Source: Opisthocomus hoazin
Lineage: Eukaryota > Chordata > Aves > Opisthocomiformes > Opisthocomidae
NCBI RefSeq assembly: GCF_030867145.1
Contig: NC_134441.1
Location: 2,380,001 to 2,444,000, forward strand
Direction: 5' to 3'
Length of the DNA stretch: 64,000 nt
Below the pieces are notes generated by a model. That model searched no databases, had not been told where the DNA came from, and saw only the letters and a list, made by a program, of their open reading frames with translations. Numbering within the stretch: position 1 is the first letter of the stretch; every line of letters begins with the position of its first letter. Positions 25,430 to 45,700 of the stretch are shown here, one piece after another. Both the position numbers and the translations under genes were made by a program.

Positions 25430-26400
25430 CCCGGCGGGGGGCTGGATTTTGGGGTCCTCTGAGGAGTGGATACTGATCCGGGGGGGGCTGGATTTTGGGG
25501 GTCCCTGGAAGGGTGGATATGGATCCCCCAGGGCAGGGGGCTGGATTTTGGGGTCCTCTGAGTGGTGGATGTGGGATCCCCGGGGGGGCTGGAGTTTGGG
25601 GTCTCTGAGGTGTGGGTATGGGATCCTGGGATGGGGGGGCTGGATTTTAGGGTTCTTTGAGGTGTGGATTTGGGATCCCCGGGGGGGGCTGGATTTTGGG
25701 GTCCTTGAGGGGTGGATATTGATCTGGGGGGGGGGAGCTGGACTTCGGGGTCCCTTGAAGGGTGGATATGGGATCCCCAGGGGGGGCTGGATTTTGGGGT
25801 CCATTGAGGAGAGGACATGGGATCCTCCAGGGGTAATGGGCTGGATTTTGGGGTCCCTTGAGGGGTGGATATTGATCCGGGGGGGGAGTTGGATTTTGGG
25901 GGTCCCTAGAGGGGTGGATATTGATCCGGGGGGGGGGAGGGCAGCTGGATTGTGGGGTCTCTTGAGGTGTGGGTATGGGACCCTGGGATGGGGACTGGAT
26001 TTTGGGGTCCCTTGAAGGGTGGATATGGGATCCGGGGGGGAGCTGGATGTTGGGGTCCCTTGAGGGGTGGGTATGGGATCCTGAGATGGGGGAGCTGGAT
26101 TTTAGGGTTCTTTGAGGGGTGGATTTAGGATCCCCGGGGGGGGGCTGGATTTTGGGGTCCCTTGAAGGGTGGATATGGGATCCCCAGGGGGGGCTGGATT
26201 TTGGGGTCCATTGAGGAGAGGACATGGGATCCTCCAGGGGTAAGGGCTCGATTTTGGGGGTCCCTAGAGGGGTGGATATTGATCCGGGTGGGGGGAGCTG
26301 GATGTTGGGGTCCCTAGAGGGGTGGGTATGGGGTCCTGGGATGGGAAACTGGATTTTAGGGTCCCCTAAGGCGTGGATTTGCGATCCTGGGCGGGGAGTT
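25430..26400. repeat. G-rich minisatellite, roughly 50-60 bp units
   Basis: About 17-19 degenerate units, each with the core CTGGATTTTGGGGTCC, a G-run of 5-10 bases and GGGTGGATATGGGATCC. It lies between the NUDCD3 poly(A) signal and CAMK2B. The G-runs could form quadruplexes. Confidence 0.93.
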
Positions 26401-27239
26401 GGACTCGGTGGGGTGGGCACCGAGTGCCTGCCGGCTTTGGGGATGCCGACCTCGGGGTCTCTCCCCACTGCCTCCCCCAATCCCCGTGTGCCCCCCCCCC
26501 CCCCGCCCCCCGCCGTCTCCCCCGCGCCCGGGCGCCCAGATTTCTCCGTGGCGATGCACAAATAGCAGCGGGCCCGGCGCGGTCCCCACGGCCGCCCACG
26601 GTCCCCATGGCAACGGCAGCGCCAGCCGCCAGCCGCCCACCCACCCGCGCTCGCCCCGCGCCCCGGGGGTGGGCACCCACCGCCCACCCGCCCGCGCCCC
26701 ATGCCGCCCACCCAGCCGCTCGCCCCCGGCCCCACCGAGCTGTGGGGCTGCCGGTGGCCTCCAGCGTGGCCTCTTGTGTGTGTCCCCCCCCCAAAAAAAT
26801 ATCAACCGACCCCCCCCCAGCAAGTGTCTGGCATTGGGGGGCTTCAAGGTGCCCTTGGGGGGAACGGGGGGGGGGATTTTTGCCCGCCCCCCCCCCCGGG
26901 TGTTTGCTTAGGGGGGGGTTGGAGCCTGGAGGGGTTGTTTGGGGTGACTGGAGGGGGGGGGTGGCGGAGGGGGGGGATGTGGGGTGCTCGGGGTGGGGGG
27001 GGGTGGATAATGGGGTCTTTGGGGGGGTCTTTTGGGGGGGGTTGGGATCCGGGGGGGGTGGATTTTGGGTGCTTTGAGGGGAGTGAGATCAATCGCTGGG
27101 GGGGGGGGCTGGGTGTAGGGGGGAGGAGGGGTCTGGGTACCCCCCGGGGGGGAGGGGGTGGTCTGGGTACCCCCCCAGCTAGGGGAGGGTTTGGGATAAC
27201 GGGGTCCGGGGGGTGGGGGACACACGCTCCCGGGGATCC
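26401..27239. other. Intergenic upstream of CAMK2B
   Basis: CpG-rich DNA with homopolymer C/G tracts, no exon seen. It includes a CCCCATGGCAACGG motif near 26604, half of an RFX site. Confidence 0.5.
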
Positions 27240-27425
27240 CGGGGGGTCCCGGGCGGGGGTCCCCGTTGCGGGGGCAGGTCCGGGGGTGGGGGGGGGATCC
27301 CCGCGGGGTCCCGGGCGGGGGTCCCCGTTGCGGGGGCAGGTCCGGGGGTGGGGGGGGGGATCCCCGCGGGGGTCCCCGGGCGGGGGTCCCCGTTGCGGGG
27401 GCAGGTCCGGGGGTGGGGGGATCCC
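27240..27425. repeat. About 64-bp tandem repeat before CAMK2B exon 1
   Basis: Three units, each containing CCCGTTGCGGGGGCAGGTCC and ATCCCCGCGGGGTCCC, end about 170 bp before the CAMK2B start codon, within its likely CpG-island promoter. Confidence 0.85.
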
Positions 27426-27596
27426 ATCGGGGGGAGGGGGGGGGGCGGCGGGGGCTGTCCCGGCTGTCGCCTCCCCCCCCCCCGAGGCCGGCAGCCCCTC
27501 CCCCCGCCCCCCCCCCCCCCTCGCCGGGCGGAGCCGGAGCGGAGCCGGGGCCGGGGCCGGGGGGGGCGGCTCATTGCGGCGCGGCGCGGCGGCAGC
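27426..27596 (+). promoter_or_regulatory. CAMK2B: Probable CAMK2B CpG promoter / 5' UTR
   Basis: Extremely GC-rich DNA directly before the CAMK2B ATG, without a TATA box, in a GGCGGCGGC-type context (GCGGCAGCATGG at the start codon). Promoter status is inferred from position and composition only. Confidence 0.5.
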
Positions 27597-37510
<9,914 letters not shown>

Positions 37511-39000
37511 CGGTGAGGGGGGCGTTGGGGGGCTGCAGGGGTGGGCTGCGGGGTGCTGGGTGCTGACCCGCTGTGGGGGGTGCCCCCGACCCCGCAGAGC
37601 TGTCCCGGTTCCGGCGCGACGGAGACGGCGATGGGAGCCGAGGCGGCAGCCGGAGCTGCGGCTTCGAAGCACGCGTGTCCGCATGCCTGTCCCCCCCCAC
37701 CCCGACCCCCAGCCCCCCCCCAGCCCCTGCTCCTCCCCCACTCCAGTGCCTGTGTTTGCAGAAAACAAAAAGACAAAAAAAAGCAAAAAAAAAAAAGCCA
37801 AGACGACATAAAAAGAAGGCAAAAAATAAAACAAAATGGGGGGGGGGGGGGGAAGAAACTCCAAACCCCGCCCGACCACGCACCCAACACCCACCCAGCC
37901 GCTCGGACGCAGGCGGGGGGGCTGGGGGGGCCCCCCCCGCGGCCAGACCCCCTCTCTCTGCCCTGGGGAAGGGGGGTCCCGGCGGGCGGGGGGCGGCTGG
38001 GGGGTCAGCCCCCCCTCCCCGGCTGTGCTTGTGGCGTCGCGCTCGTGGTGGATGTTCGCTCTCTGGACCCCGCTTTCGCCCCTGCCCTCCCCGGTCCCTG
38101 TACATAGAGAGAGCTCTTTATTTTTGAATTCCCCCGGGGGGTCCCCGGCTGGGGGGCTGCCGGGCGCTAAGCGAGGGGGGGACACATATACAGACCCCCC
38201 CCCCCCCCCCAAAGCCTGGTGCTGCCCCCGGAGCGATGGCCGTAGGGGCCGAGGGTGATGCCGGGGTGGGGGGGCACGGTGGGTGGCTTTGGGAGGGTCC
38301 CCGTCCCCCCCCCCGCAGCGGGCACCCCCCTGTCCCCAACCTGGGCACCCAGCACCCCGTTTCCCCGCGGCAGGGGGGCTGTGGGGGTCGGGGCAGGGGG
38401 AACGGGGGGTGATCCAGCATCGAAAGCACTTTAGACTAAGAGAAGGGGTCTCTTAGGGGGCACGGGGGGGCCCCCCGCCCAGCACGGGGAGGGGGGACAC
38501 CCCATCGCCCCATCGCCCCCCAGCTCCCCGGGGTGTCCCCGTGCTCCGTCGCCGCGTCTCGCTGGGGTCCCTCTGTGGCTGGGGGGGGGGTGCAGGGCGG
38601 GAGGGCCGGGGGGATATATATATATATATATTTTTTGGGTTGGTTTTTTTTTTTTTCCCCGTTTCAATCCTCCTCCTCCTCCTCCTCCTCCTCCCTGCAT
38701 GCCCCGCGCGCGGGAGCAACCCTCGGGCGCTAACGCTGTCTGTCGAGGAGCTGAGCTGAGCTGTTGCTGTCCCCTGAATGCTGGTGGATCGTGGCCACGT
38801 TTTTCTCTCTTTTTCCCCTTTTTTTCTCTCAATTCTTTTGCCATCTCCTCCCCCCCACCCCAACCCCCGGCGTCTCCCCCCCCTCCGCCCCCCCCCCCCC
38901 CTCCTCAGCCCTTCGTCTTTTCTTTCTGAGCCTTGTAAGTGTTAAAGATGACTCTGATTTCGTTTTTGTCTCGGGAAAACCGCAAATAAATTATGAGGAA
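37511..39000 (+). other. CAMK2B: CAMK2B 3' UTR
   Basis: GC-rich UTR with an inner A-rich block (37755-37835, AATAAA at 37825-37830), a short (AT)n tract at 38614-38631, a T-run and a (CCT)n tract ending about 38692. It runs to AATAAA at 38985-38990. Two alternative ends are possible. Confidence 0.7.
38985..38990 (+). terminator. CAMK2B: CAMK2B distal poly(A) signal
   Basis: AATAAA in GCAAATAAATTATG, followed by a long A-rich tract. A proximal AATAAA lies at 37825-37830. Confidence 0.65.
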
Positions 39001-39004
39001 AAAT

Positions 39005-39200
39005 AACTGACCGAAATAAAACAAAACAAAAATAAAAAACAAAAACAAAAAAACCCCCAAAAAAACCAAAAACAAAACAAAAAAAAAACAACAAAAACAA
39101 AAAAAAACAAAACAAAAAAAAACCAAAACAAAACAAAAAAAAATCAAACAAAAAAAACACCAAACAAAAAACCACAAAAAACCCCCATAAAAACCTCCCC
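39005..39200. repeat. A-rich (CAAAA)n tract
   Basis: About 195 bp of CAAAACAAAAAC-type sequence between the convergent 3' ends of CAMK2B and YKT6. On the minus strand it is a T-rich block just past the YKT6 end. Confidence 0.95.
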
Positions 39201-39319
39201 AGAAAACCCAACTGGCTGGAGGGAGCAGGCTGGGGGGGGCAGGGGGGGGTGGGGGTCCCCTTCCCACCCGGAGACGCCGCAAAGAAATTCGGAGCTGGGC
39301 TGACCGTCCAAAGCCAACT

Positions 39320-39325
39320 TTTATC
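39320..39325 (-). terminator. YKT6: Possible YKT6 poly(A) signal (variant)
   Basis: GATAAA on the minus strand, the best candidate found downstream of the YKT6 stop. No AATAAA was found nearer. The 3' UTR would span about 39300-39968. Confidence 0.4.
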
Positions 39326-39968
39326 CCCGGCCGGCGGCGCGGGCTCCAGCGAAAGCTTCCTCCCTGCTGACGGCGGAGGAAGAGGAGGCAGCGAGGGCTG
39401 CTCCAGGCCGATGGGCGCAGGGGAGGGGGCTCCGAGCACCCCCCGGGTCCTGTTTCCCCCCCCCCAAGACCCCCAGTCCCAGCCCGGCTCCTTCCCCCAC
39501 CCAGCACCCAAGCGAGGGAAGGGGCCCAGAGGTGACCCCCTCCCCGGCACCCCATCGGCCCTGCTCCTGCCCCGGGCACAGGGACCAGTGCTGGGACCAA
39601 CTGGGTCTCCCAGTTCACCAGTGCCGGGCGCTAACCGGGCCGCTCCTTCCCTCCCAGCCCGCTCCCACCCCCCGGGCTCACCCCGAGGACACAGACACGG
39701 CACAGACCCCCCCAGACCCCCCGGCTGCCCCGCGAGGCCGCGGCGCTGGGCAGCGGCACCGGCGCGAAGGCGAGTGGTCCAAGCCACCCTCGGGAAAAGC
39801 GAGGGGTCTCGGGCGTTCCCCCCGCCCCGCAGGGCGCCAGCCCGACACCGGCAGCCCCTCGAGATGGGGAAAAAAAAAATAAGTCACGTAAGGCCACGGC
39901 GCCGAGGACACGGGACCCCGGCCGGCGCGGCACAGCCCCGGGTCCGGGCGCGGAGGGGAGCGAAGGCG

Positions 39969-40004
39969 TCACATGATTTCGCAGCAGGAATTCTGCTTTC
40001 GGGC
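39969..40004 (-). CDS. YKT6: YKT6 exon 7 (CaaX tail)
   Basis: Encodes ARKQNSCCEIM and TGA. Acceptor TTCCCAG. Confidence 0.96.
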   Translation of the reverse strand, partial: ARKQNSCCEIM

Positions 40005-43000
40005 CTGGGAAGAGAAGGAAAAGGCGCCGGGACGGCGGGCTCAGCGGCACGGCCGTCCTCGCGCCGTGAGCCCAGCCCTCGCGGCTCGCCCCGACCCCCG
40101 TACCGCGAACCGCCGCCGCCGGGATCGGCGTCACCGTCCACCAGGCGAGCGGCCGAGCTCCGCAGCCGGGGTTTGGGCAGCCCAGCTCCCTCCAGGCCGG
40201 CGGACGGCGACCCTGGCCGGGCGCCCACCCCCCCTGCCCGTCCCCAGCCCACCCCGGGGTCCGCGGGGACAGCAGGGGGATGACACGCGCTCCCGGCACT
40301 CACGGTTTTGTAGAAGGCTTTGGACTGCGCCCCCAGCACCTCCGATTTGGAGACCAAGTCGTCCAGCTTCTCCCCGCGCTCCAGGAGCGACTCCATGGTG
40401 TTGTGCTGCCCAAAGAAACCGGCGCTGAGCCCCGGCACCCCGGGCCCTCCCTGGCACCGAGCAGAAGACGGAGGTGCCACCGCGTCCCCAGCCGGGGACG
40501 AGCCTCGGCCACCCCAGGAGCGATCTCAGCCCTGGTAAAGCCGGGCAGGCGGCAGCGAGCGGGACGAGGAGAGCCCGTAGCGCCGGCCGCTGAGAGCCGA
40601 AGCCAAGCGAGGCCGCGGCGCTGGGCAGCGAAGGGACAGTGGATTGAGCGAGGGGAAGCGGAGGGAGGCGAGAGCCCGGCGGAGCCCGGAGGGATGGGGA
40701 AGCCCCCGCAGCTCCAGGAACGTCTCCGGGGAACGGGGAAAGCCGGACGGCCCCCCCGGCTCCCCGGCCCCGAGCAGAGGTGCCAGCGCCGCGGCCTGGC
40801 CCCGGCGTCCTCCTCACCAGGATGATTTTGGTCTCGTCCAGCTCCGCCTGCACTCTGGTCATCGGGTCGGCATCGCGGGGGTTCTTGGAGAAAAACACCA
40901 CGGCGTCGGCACCGGCGCCGCAGGGACGTCGGCGTCCCCCGGGCCACGGCCCCGCAGCGCCGGGGAGCGTCCCCAGCCTCGGCGCGGGAGCCGGGGCGGC
41001 CGCACCTGGTATTTGCTGAGGTAGCCGTCCAAGGCCGCGTAGCCGATGGTCGCCGGCGAGCCCGAAGGCCAGTCCATCTTGCTGACCTGCCTGGAGAACT
41101 CATCCAGCACCTGTGTGCCAGGAAGCGGGCGGTTACTGCCCGCCGGTTCCGCCCGCCGCGCCTGGCAAGGAGGGATTTTTCTCCTCGAAAAAGGAGATTT
41201 TTTTTTTCCTCCTCCTCTCTGCTCCCTTTTGAATAAGCAGAGAAGAGGCAGAAAGCAGCGTCCTCGGCGACCGACCCTCAGCGCGGTGCTGACCCCAAGC
41301 CCGGGGCAGCCAGACCCGCAATCACCGCTCTCCGGCGCCGCCGCCGCACCCGCTCTTCCCACCCAAAACCCGAGGCGGGGAGGGAGGACGGGGGTGTTTG
41401 CGAGGCCAGCGCCCGCGCCGGCGGCAGAGCGAGGGCGACGTCCGGGCAGGCAACGGCTCGGGAGCTCAGGATCCCGCTCGGCTCAGCTCCGCCGCCGCAG
41501 CTCACGAGCCGCGGGGTCGTTCCCGTGTCGCGAGCGGGAGATGCGGAGGAGCAACCCGTGGCCTCCAGCGCCGCTCCCGCCCGGCGCGCTCACCTTGTCC
41601 AGCAAGGTGAAGCCAACGCGCTGCGGGTACTCGTTATCGGCGATCACCACGCCGGCCAGCCCGTCGCTCCGGACGTAGACGTGGCAGAGGTACTCTGGGG
41701 GAGAGAACTGACGGCGGGGAGGGCCAGAACCCCCCCCAGCGCCCGCCGCCTCCGGCAGCCCTCCCACGACCCACGGATCCCACCAAAGGTTTCATTTCAC
41801 GCAATTTCATTAGGAATTAGGATTTCATTCGCGGGAAGGGCGCGAGAGAGGATCGAAACCGGCCCCGGATGGCGTTGCCGCAGCCCGGCCGCGCGGCGCG
41901 GGACACGACGCGGCCTTTCCGGAGCGGCAGGTACTGCCAGAGCCAAAGGGAAAGCAGCGGGGGAAGCGCTCAGCCCCGTTTTAATTAAACACCCAACTCG
42001 TCACCGTCCTGAAGCGTCATTAAAGAGGCTGCGGCCGCACCCTGGGCGGTTTCGGGGTTCGGGAGGCTGGAGATGGGGCCAGCGATCGGGGTGTGGAGCC
42101 CAGCAGCGCTCAAGGGACGGGGGAAGGCGGCTGCGCCGGCACGGCTGCGTTTCGGGGTGTACAGGCTGGGAACGGGGCAAACTGGGGAAGCCGCGGGGCG
42201 GCGGGCGCAATTCCCGTGTCCGAGGGGGGCGGCGAAGCCCTGGCCGGTCCCTCTTCCTCCCGGAGACCCTCGCCCACCCCACGCCGTCAGCGTGACCCAG
42301 CCGGGCCCCGCTTCGAGCTCGGACTGTTTAACCGCGGAGCCGAGGACGGAAAGGCGGTCGGCCGCGCCGCGCTCTCACCTTGCTCCTTGACGGAGGCTCT
42401 GCTGCCGCGCTCCGAGCGCTCCACGATCAGCTGGCTGGTGAAGGTCATGAACTCCTGCACGCTGCCAACGCAAAGCGTCGCCGCTCGAGTCGCCGCGGCA
42501 GAGCCCGGAGAGCCGCCGGCGCGGTGACCGCAGGGCAGAGCCGCCGGCGCTCGGGGTGGGCTGAATCCCCCACGCCGGGGGCTTCCCTCGAGGAGCCTCG
42601 CGGAGCCGTGGCCACCCCCCAGACAACTTCGCCCACGCGCCCCCGGCCGCGGGCAGGGTCTCGCCTCGCCGGGCCGAAGCCCGTTTTTGGGGGTCTGGCA
42701 GAAAACGGAACGCGGGCGGAGCACGGAGCTGCGCCGATGAGCGGCTCACGCAGCGAGGGGCTGCGGTCCCTGCCGGAGCCGTCACCCCGGGGAGGACGCT
42801 CGGCCCACCGCCCTGGGTCAGGAGTGAGGACCGTCCTTACGCCAGGCTCGCGTCTGGAGAACATTCCGGAGCCCAGGCTCGAGCGCTGCCGGGCTTCTCC
42901 TCCTCACCCCGCAGTAGAAGACAAGAGGCCAGAATCCAAATCCAAAATCCAAATCCAAAATCCAAAATCCAAATCCAAATCAAATCCCAACATCCAAATC

Positions 43001-44497
43001 CCAACATCCAAATCCCAACATCCAAATCCCAACATCCAAATCCCAACATCCAATCCAACATCCAAATTCCAACATCCAAATTCCAACATCCAAATTCCAA
43101 CATCCAAATTCCAACATCCAAATTCCAACATCCAAATTCCAACATCCAAATTCCAACATCCAATCCAAATTCCAACATCCAAAATCCAAATCAAACCCAA
43201 AATCCAAATCCAAAATCCAATCCAAAATCCAAATCCAAAATTCAATCCAAAATCCAAATCCAAAATTCAATCCAAAATCCAAATCCAAAATTCAATCCAA
43301 AATCCAAATCCAAATCCAATCCCAAATTCAATCCGTCCCCAGCGCACGCCAGGTTAACGCCGGCGATGGCACAAACCCCCGGCTCCGGCGGGAAGGGAAG
43401 CTCTCGGAGCTCGGGCTGCGGGGTTTGCCCAACCGCCCCCCAGCCGTCCTCCTGCCCGGCGCCGCAAGCGCCTTCACCCCGAACCCAGCACCCTCCAAAA
43501 ACGTAAGCGAAGCGTTTTTGACCCAAACTTCGGCGAATCGCACCCTAAACCCCGCGAGCGAGGCGCCAGCAGCCCCTGCGAGCACGCCGGGACGCAGCGC
43601 GGGCGTCACCACCAGAGAAACGCAGCGCGGGCGACGAGCGCCGGCGCCCCAAATGCCACCGCCCTCCCCAAAACGCCCCTTTTCTCTTTATTTTTTTTTT
43701 GTAAAGCGGAGAAACCGCCAGCTGCGGGGGCAGAGGCTCGCGGGGCCGACGGCAAAAACCACGCCGGGAATTTTCGCAGGATTTGGCGAACGGGGCGCGG
43801 CGGGGGTTGTCAGCGCTCGCCTCGCCCGTCGCGGAGGGCACGCGGCGGCAGCGCTGGGCACAGCTCCCTCACCCCCCTCACCCATCTGGCTAAGAAAGTG
43901 GTTTTTTGGGACGCTCTTCCCTCGGGATTTTCCCTTCGGAACGGAGCTGCAGAACCAAACGGGCTCGAGGCGCCGGGAAACCTCAGCACGGAGAATTTTT
44001 TAATATTTCCTAAAGGGTTTTTTTTTATTTCAGAGCCGGGAAATGAGCCGTTTCGGTGTTTTACGGCCTTGGGAGGTGTTTGGGGGGCTCCCCTCCGCTG
44101 CCAAGTGCTCCGCCATCTCCCTGCGCGCTCGGAGCGGGACGCCCCGCAGCGCGGGTCGGCGTTCCGGTTTAAACCGGCTCACCCGAAGCCGTTGGGATAC
44201 CCGGAGCGGAGGCTGGGAGAGGTTTCAGACGAGACCGAATGGAAACGGCAAGATGGCGGGGGCGTGAGGCGAGCAATGCCGCGCCGGAGGGCGAAGGGCT
44301 GCTCCCTGCGCCCCCCGAACCCCCTCGCTGCGCCGCACAGGGGGGTCCCCTGGCGCTGGGGGGTCCCCCGGCGCTGGGGGTGCCGGCACCCACCTGGAGC
44401 GCTGGAAGAAGCTGAAGGCGGCGAGGTCGTGGGCAGCTTTCAGCAGCCGCACGGCGCGCTCGTCCTTGTAGAGCACGCTCAGGCTGTAGAGCCTCAT
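39969..44497 (-). CDS. YKT6: YKT6 v-SNARE homologue (complete)
   Basis: R-SNARE for ER-Golgi, endosomal and autophagosome fusion that cycles on membranes through lipid anchors. Seven exons on the minus strand: 44394-44497, 42379-42461, 41594-41694, 41006-41110, 40818-40883, 40304-40405, 39969-40004. They give 198 codons plus stop, the length of human YKT6. Residues 1 to about 130 form the longin domain (MRLYSLSVLYK, FSFFQRSS, IVERSERGSRASVKEQ). The R-SNARE motif follows, with the zero-layer arginine at residue 163 in ESLLERGEKLDDL. The C-terminus is NSCCEIM with lipidated Cys194 and Cys195. The final four residues CEIM form a CaaX box where I recall human having CAIM. All splice borders and phases agree. 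The gene converges on CAMK2B and is head-to-head with GCK. Confidence 0.98.
40304..40405 (-). CDS. YKT6: YKT6 exon 6 (SNARE core)
   Basis: 34 codons: HNTMESLLERGEKLDDLVSK, SEVLGAQSKAFYKT. Acceptor TTGGGCAG, donor ACC|GTGAGT. Confidence 0.97.
40818..40883 (-). CDS. YKT6: YKT6 exon 5
   Basis: 22 codons: NPRDADPMTRVQAELDETKI, IL. Donor CTG|GTGAGG. Confidence 0.97.
41006..41110 (-). CDS. YKT6: YKT6 exon 4
   Basis: 35 codons: VLDEFSRQVSKMDWPSGSPA, TIGYAALDGYLSKYQ. Donor CAG|GTGCGG. Confidence 0.97.
41594..41694 (-). CDS. YKT6: YKT6 exon 3 (longin)
   Basis: Encodes YLCHVYVRSDGLAGVVIADN and EYPQRVGFTLLDK. Acceptor CCCCAG, donor AAG|GTGAGC. Confidence 0.97.
42379..42461 (-). CDS. YKT6: YKT6 exon 2 (longin)
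   Basis: Encodes VQEFMTFTSQLIVERSERGS and RASVKEQ. Acceptor TTGGCAG, donor G|GTGAGA. Confidence 0.96.
42930..43330. repeat. AT-rich CCAAATTCCAACAT repeat in YKT6 intron 1
   Basis: About 30 short units (CCAAATCCCAACAT, CCAAATTCCAACAT, then CCAAAATCCAAAT) form a GC-poor island in a GC-rich intron. The minus strand reads GGATTTGGATGTTGG and gives a spurious WMLEFGCWNLDVGI frame. Confidence 0.95.
43331..44393. other. YKT6: YKT6 intron 1 remainder
   Basis: No exon seen; GC-rich with short T and A tracts near 43690 and 44010. Confidence 0.6.
44394..44497 (-). CDS. YKT6: YKT6 exon 1 coding part
   Basis: MRLYSLSVLYKDERAVRLLK, AAHDLAAFSFFQRS. The ATG at 44497-44495 lies in GCCGCCATGAGG, a good initiation context, and gives the conserved YKT6 N-terminus. 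Donor AG|GTGGGT. Confidence 0.96.
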
Positions 44498-44549
44498 GGC
44501 GGCGGCGCCCGCGGGCCTGGCCGGGAGCAGCCGGGGCTGAGGCAGAGCC

Positions 44550-45350
44550 CCGGCCCAGTACAGCCCAGTAGAACCCAGCCCCTGTGGAACCCAGTATAAC
44601 CCAGTATAACCCAGTCCCCGTGGAACCCAGTATAACCCAGTATAACCCAGTCCCCGTGGAACCCAGTATAACCCAGTATAACCCAGTCCCCGTGGAACCC
44701 AGTATAACCCAGTAGAACCCAGTCCCCGTGGAACCCAGTATAACCCAGTAGAACCCAGTCCCCGTAAAACCCAGTATAACCCAGTCCCCGTAAAACCCAG
44801 TATAACCCAGCAGAACCCAGTCCCCGTAAAACCCAGTATAACCCAGCAGAACCCAGTCCCCGTAAAACACAGTATCACCCAGTAGAACCCAGTCCCCGGC
44901 CCCAGTATAACCCAGTCCCCGTAAAACCCAGTATAACCCAGTCCCCAGCCCCTGTGGAACCCAGTATAACCCAGTCCCCGGCCCCTGTAGAAACCAGTAT
45001 AACCCAGTTCCCGGCCCCTGTAGAAACCAGTATAACCCAGTTCCCGGCCCCTGTAGAAACCAGTATAAACCAGTTCCCGGCCCCAGTAGAAACCAGTATA
45101 ACCCTGTCCCTGGCCCCAGTAGAAACCACCTAACTCAGTCCCCGGCCCCAGTAGAACCCAGCCCCGGCCCCAGTATATCCCAGTAGAACCCAGCCCCGGC
45201 CCCAGTATATCCCAGTAGAACCCAGCCCCGGCCCCAGTATATCCCAGTAGAACCCAGCCCCGGCCCCAGTATATCCCAGTAGAACCCAGCCCCGGCCCCA
45301 GTACACCTCAGCCAGCCCAGCCCCGTCCCAGTATAACCCAGTCCCCACTC
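44550..45350. repeat. CCCAGTATAACCCAGTCCCC minisatellite upstream of YKT6
   Basis: Degenerate units of roughly 27-50 bp made of AACCCAGTATAACCCAG, TCCCCGTGGAACCCAG and, distally, CCCGGCCCCAGTATATCC. It begins about 55 bp before the YKT6 ATG and ends just before the CpG promoter. Either transcription starts between them or this is a 5' UTR intron; CCCGGCCAG just before the start codon could be its acceptor. Confidence 0.93.
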
Positions 45351-45369
45351 AGCACAACCCAGCTCCCCG

Positions 45370-45700
45370 TCCCGATCCCCCTTCCGGCCCGGCCCGGCCC
45401 GGCCCGGCCCGGCCCGCGGTACCGGTAGCTCCGGCCCTGACTGTGAGGAGGCGGCGGCCACAGAGAAACGAGCCCGACCCGGAAGCAGAACAGCGGCGGC
45501 CGGAAGTGACAGCGAGCACTGCCACGGGGCCTCGCCGGCCCCGCGCAAGCGCAAACCGCGCCCCGCCTCCTCGGCCTCTAGACCAATAAGCGCCTGCCTC
45601 ACCCTCCGGCCTCGCCCACCGCCGCTCTGGACCCGCCTCCGAGCTGCGCGACCAATCAGCGCCGCCGTGGCGTCATGGGGCGGGGCTCCTGCCGCTAGTC
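45370..45700 (-). promoter_or_regulatory. YKT6: YKT6 CpG-island promoter
   Basis: Contains ETS motifs (CCGGAAGC about 45479, CCGGAAGTGAC at 45500-45510), two CCAAT boxes (45583-45587, 45652-45656) and many CpGs, with no TATA box, as expected for a housekeeping gene. It is assigned to YKT6 because that gene reads leftward from here. Activity toward GCK (+) is possible but not shown. Confidence 0.65.

Noticed and set aside
44550-45350. Telomere-like repeat (TAACCC word)
   Set aside because: TAACCC occurs only inside the longer CCCAGTATAACCCAG unit, not as tandem hexamers.
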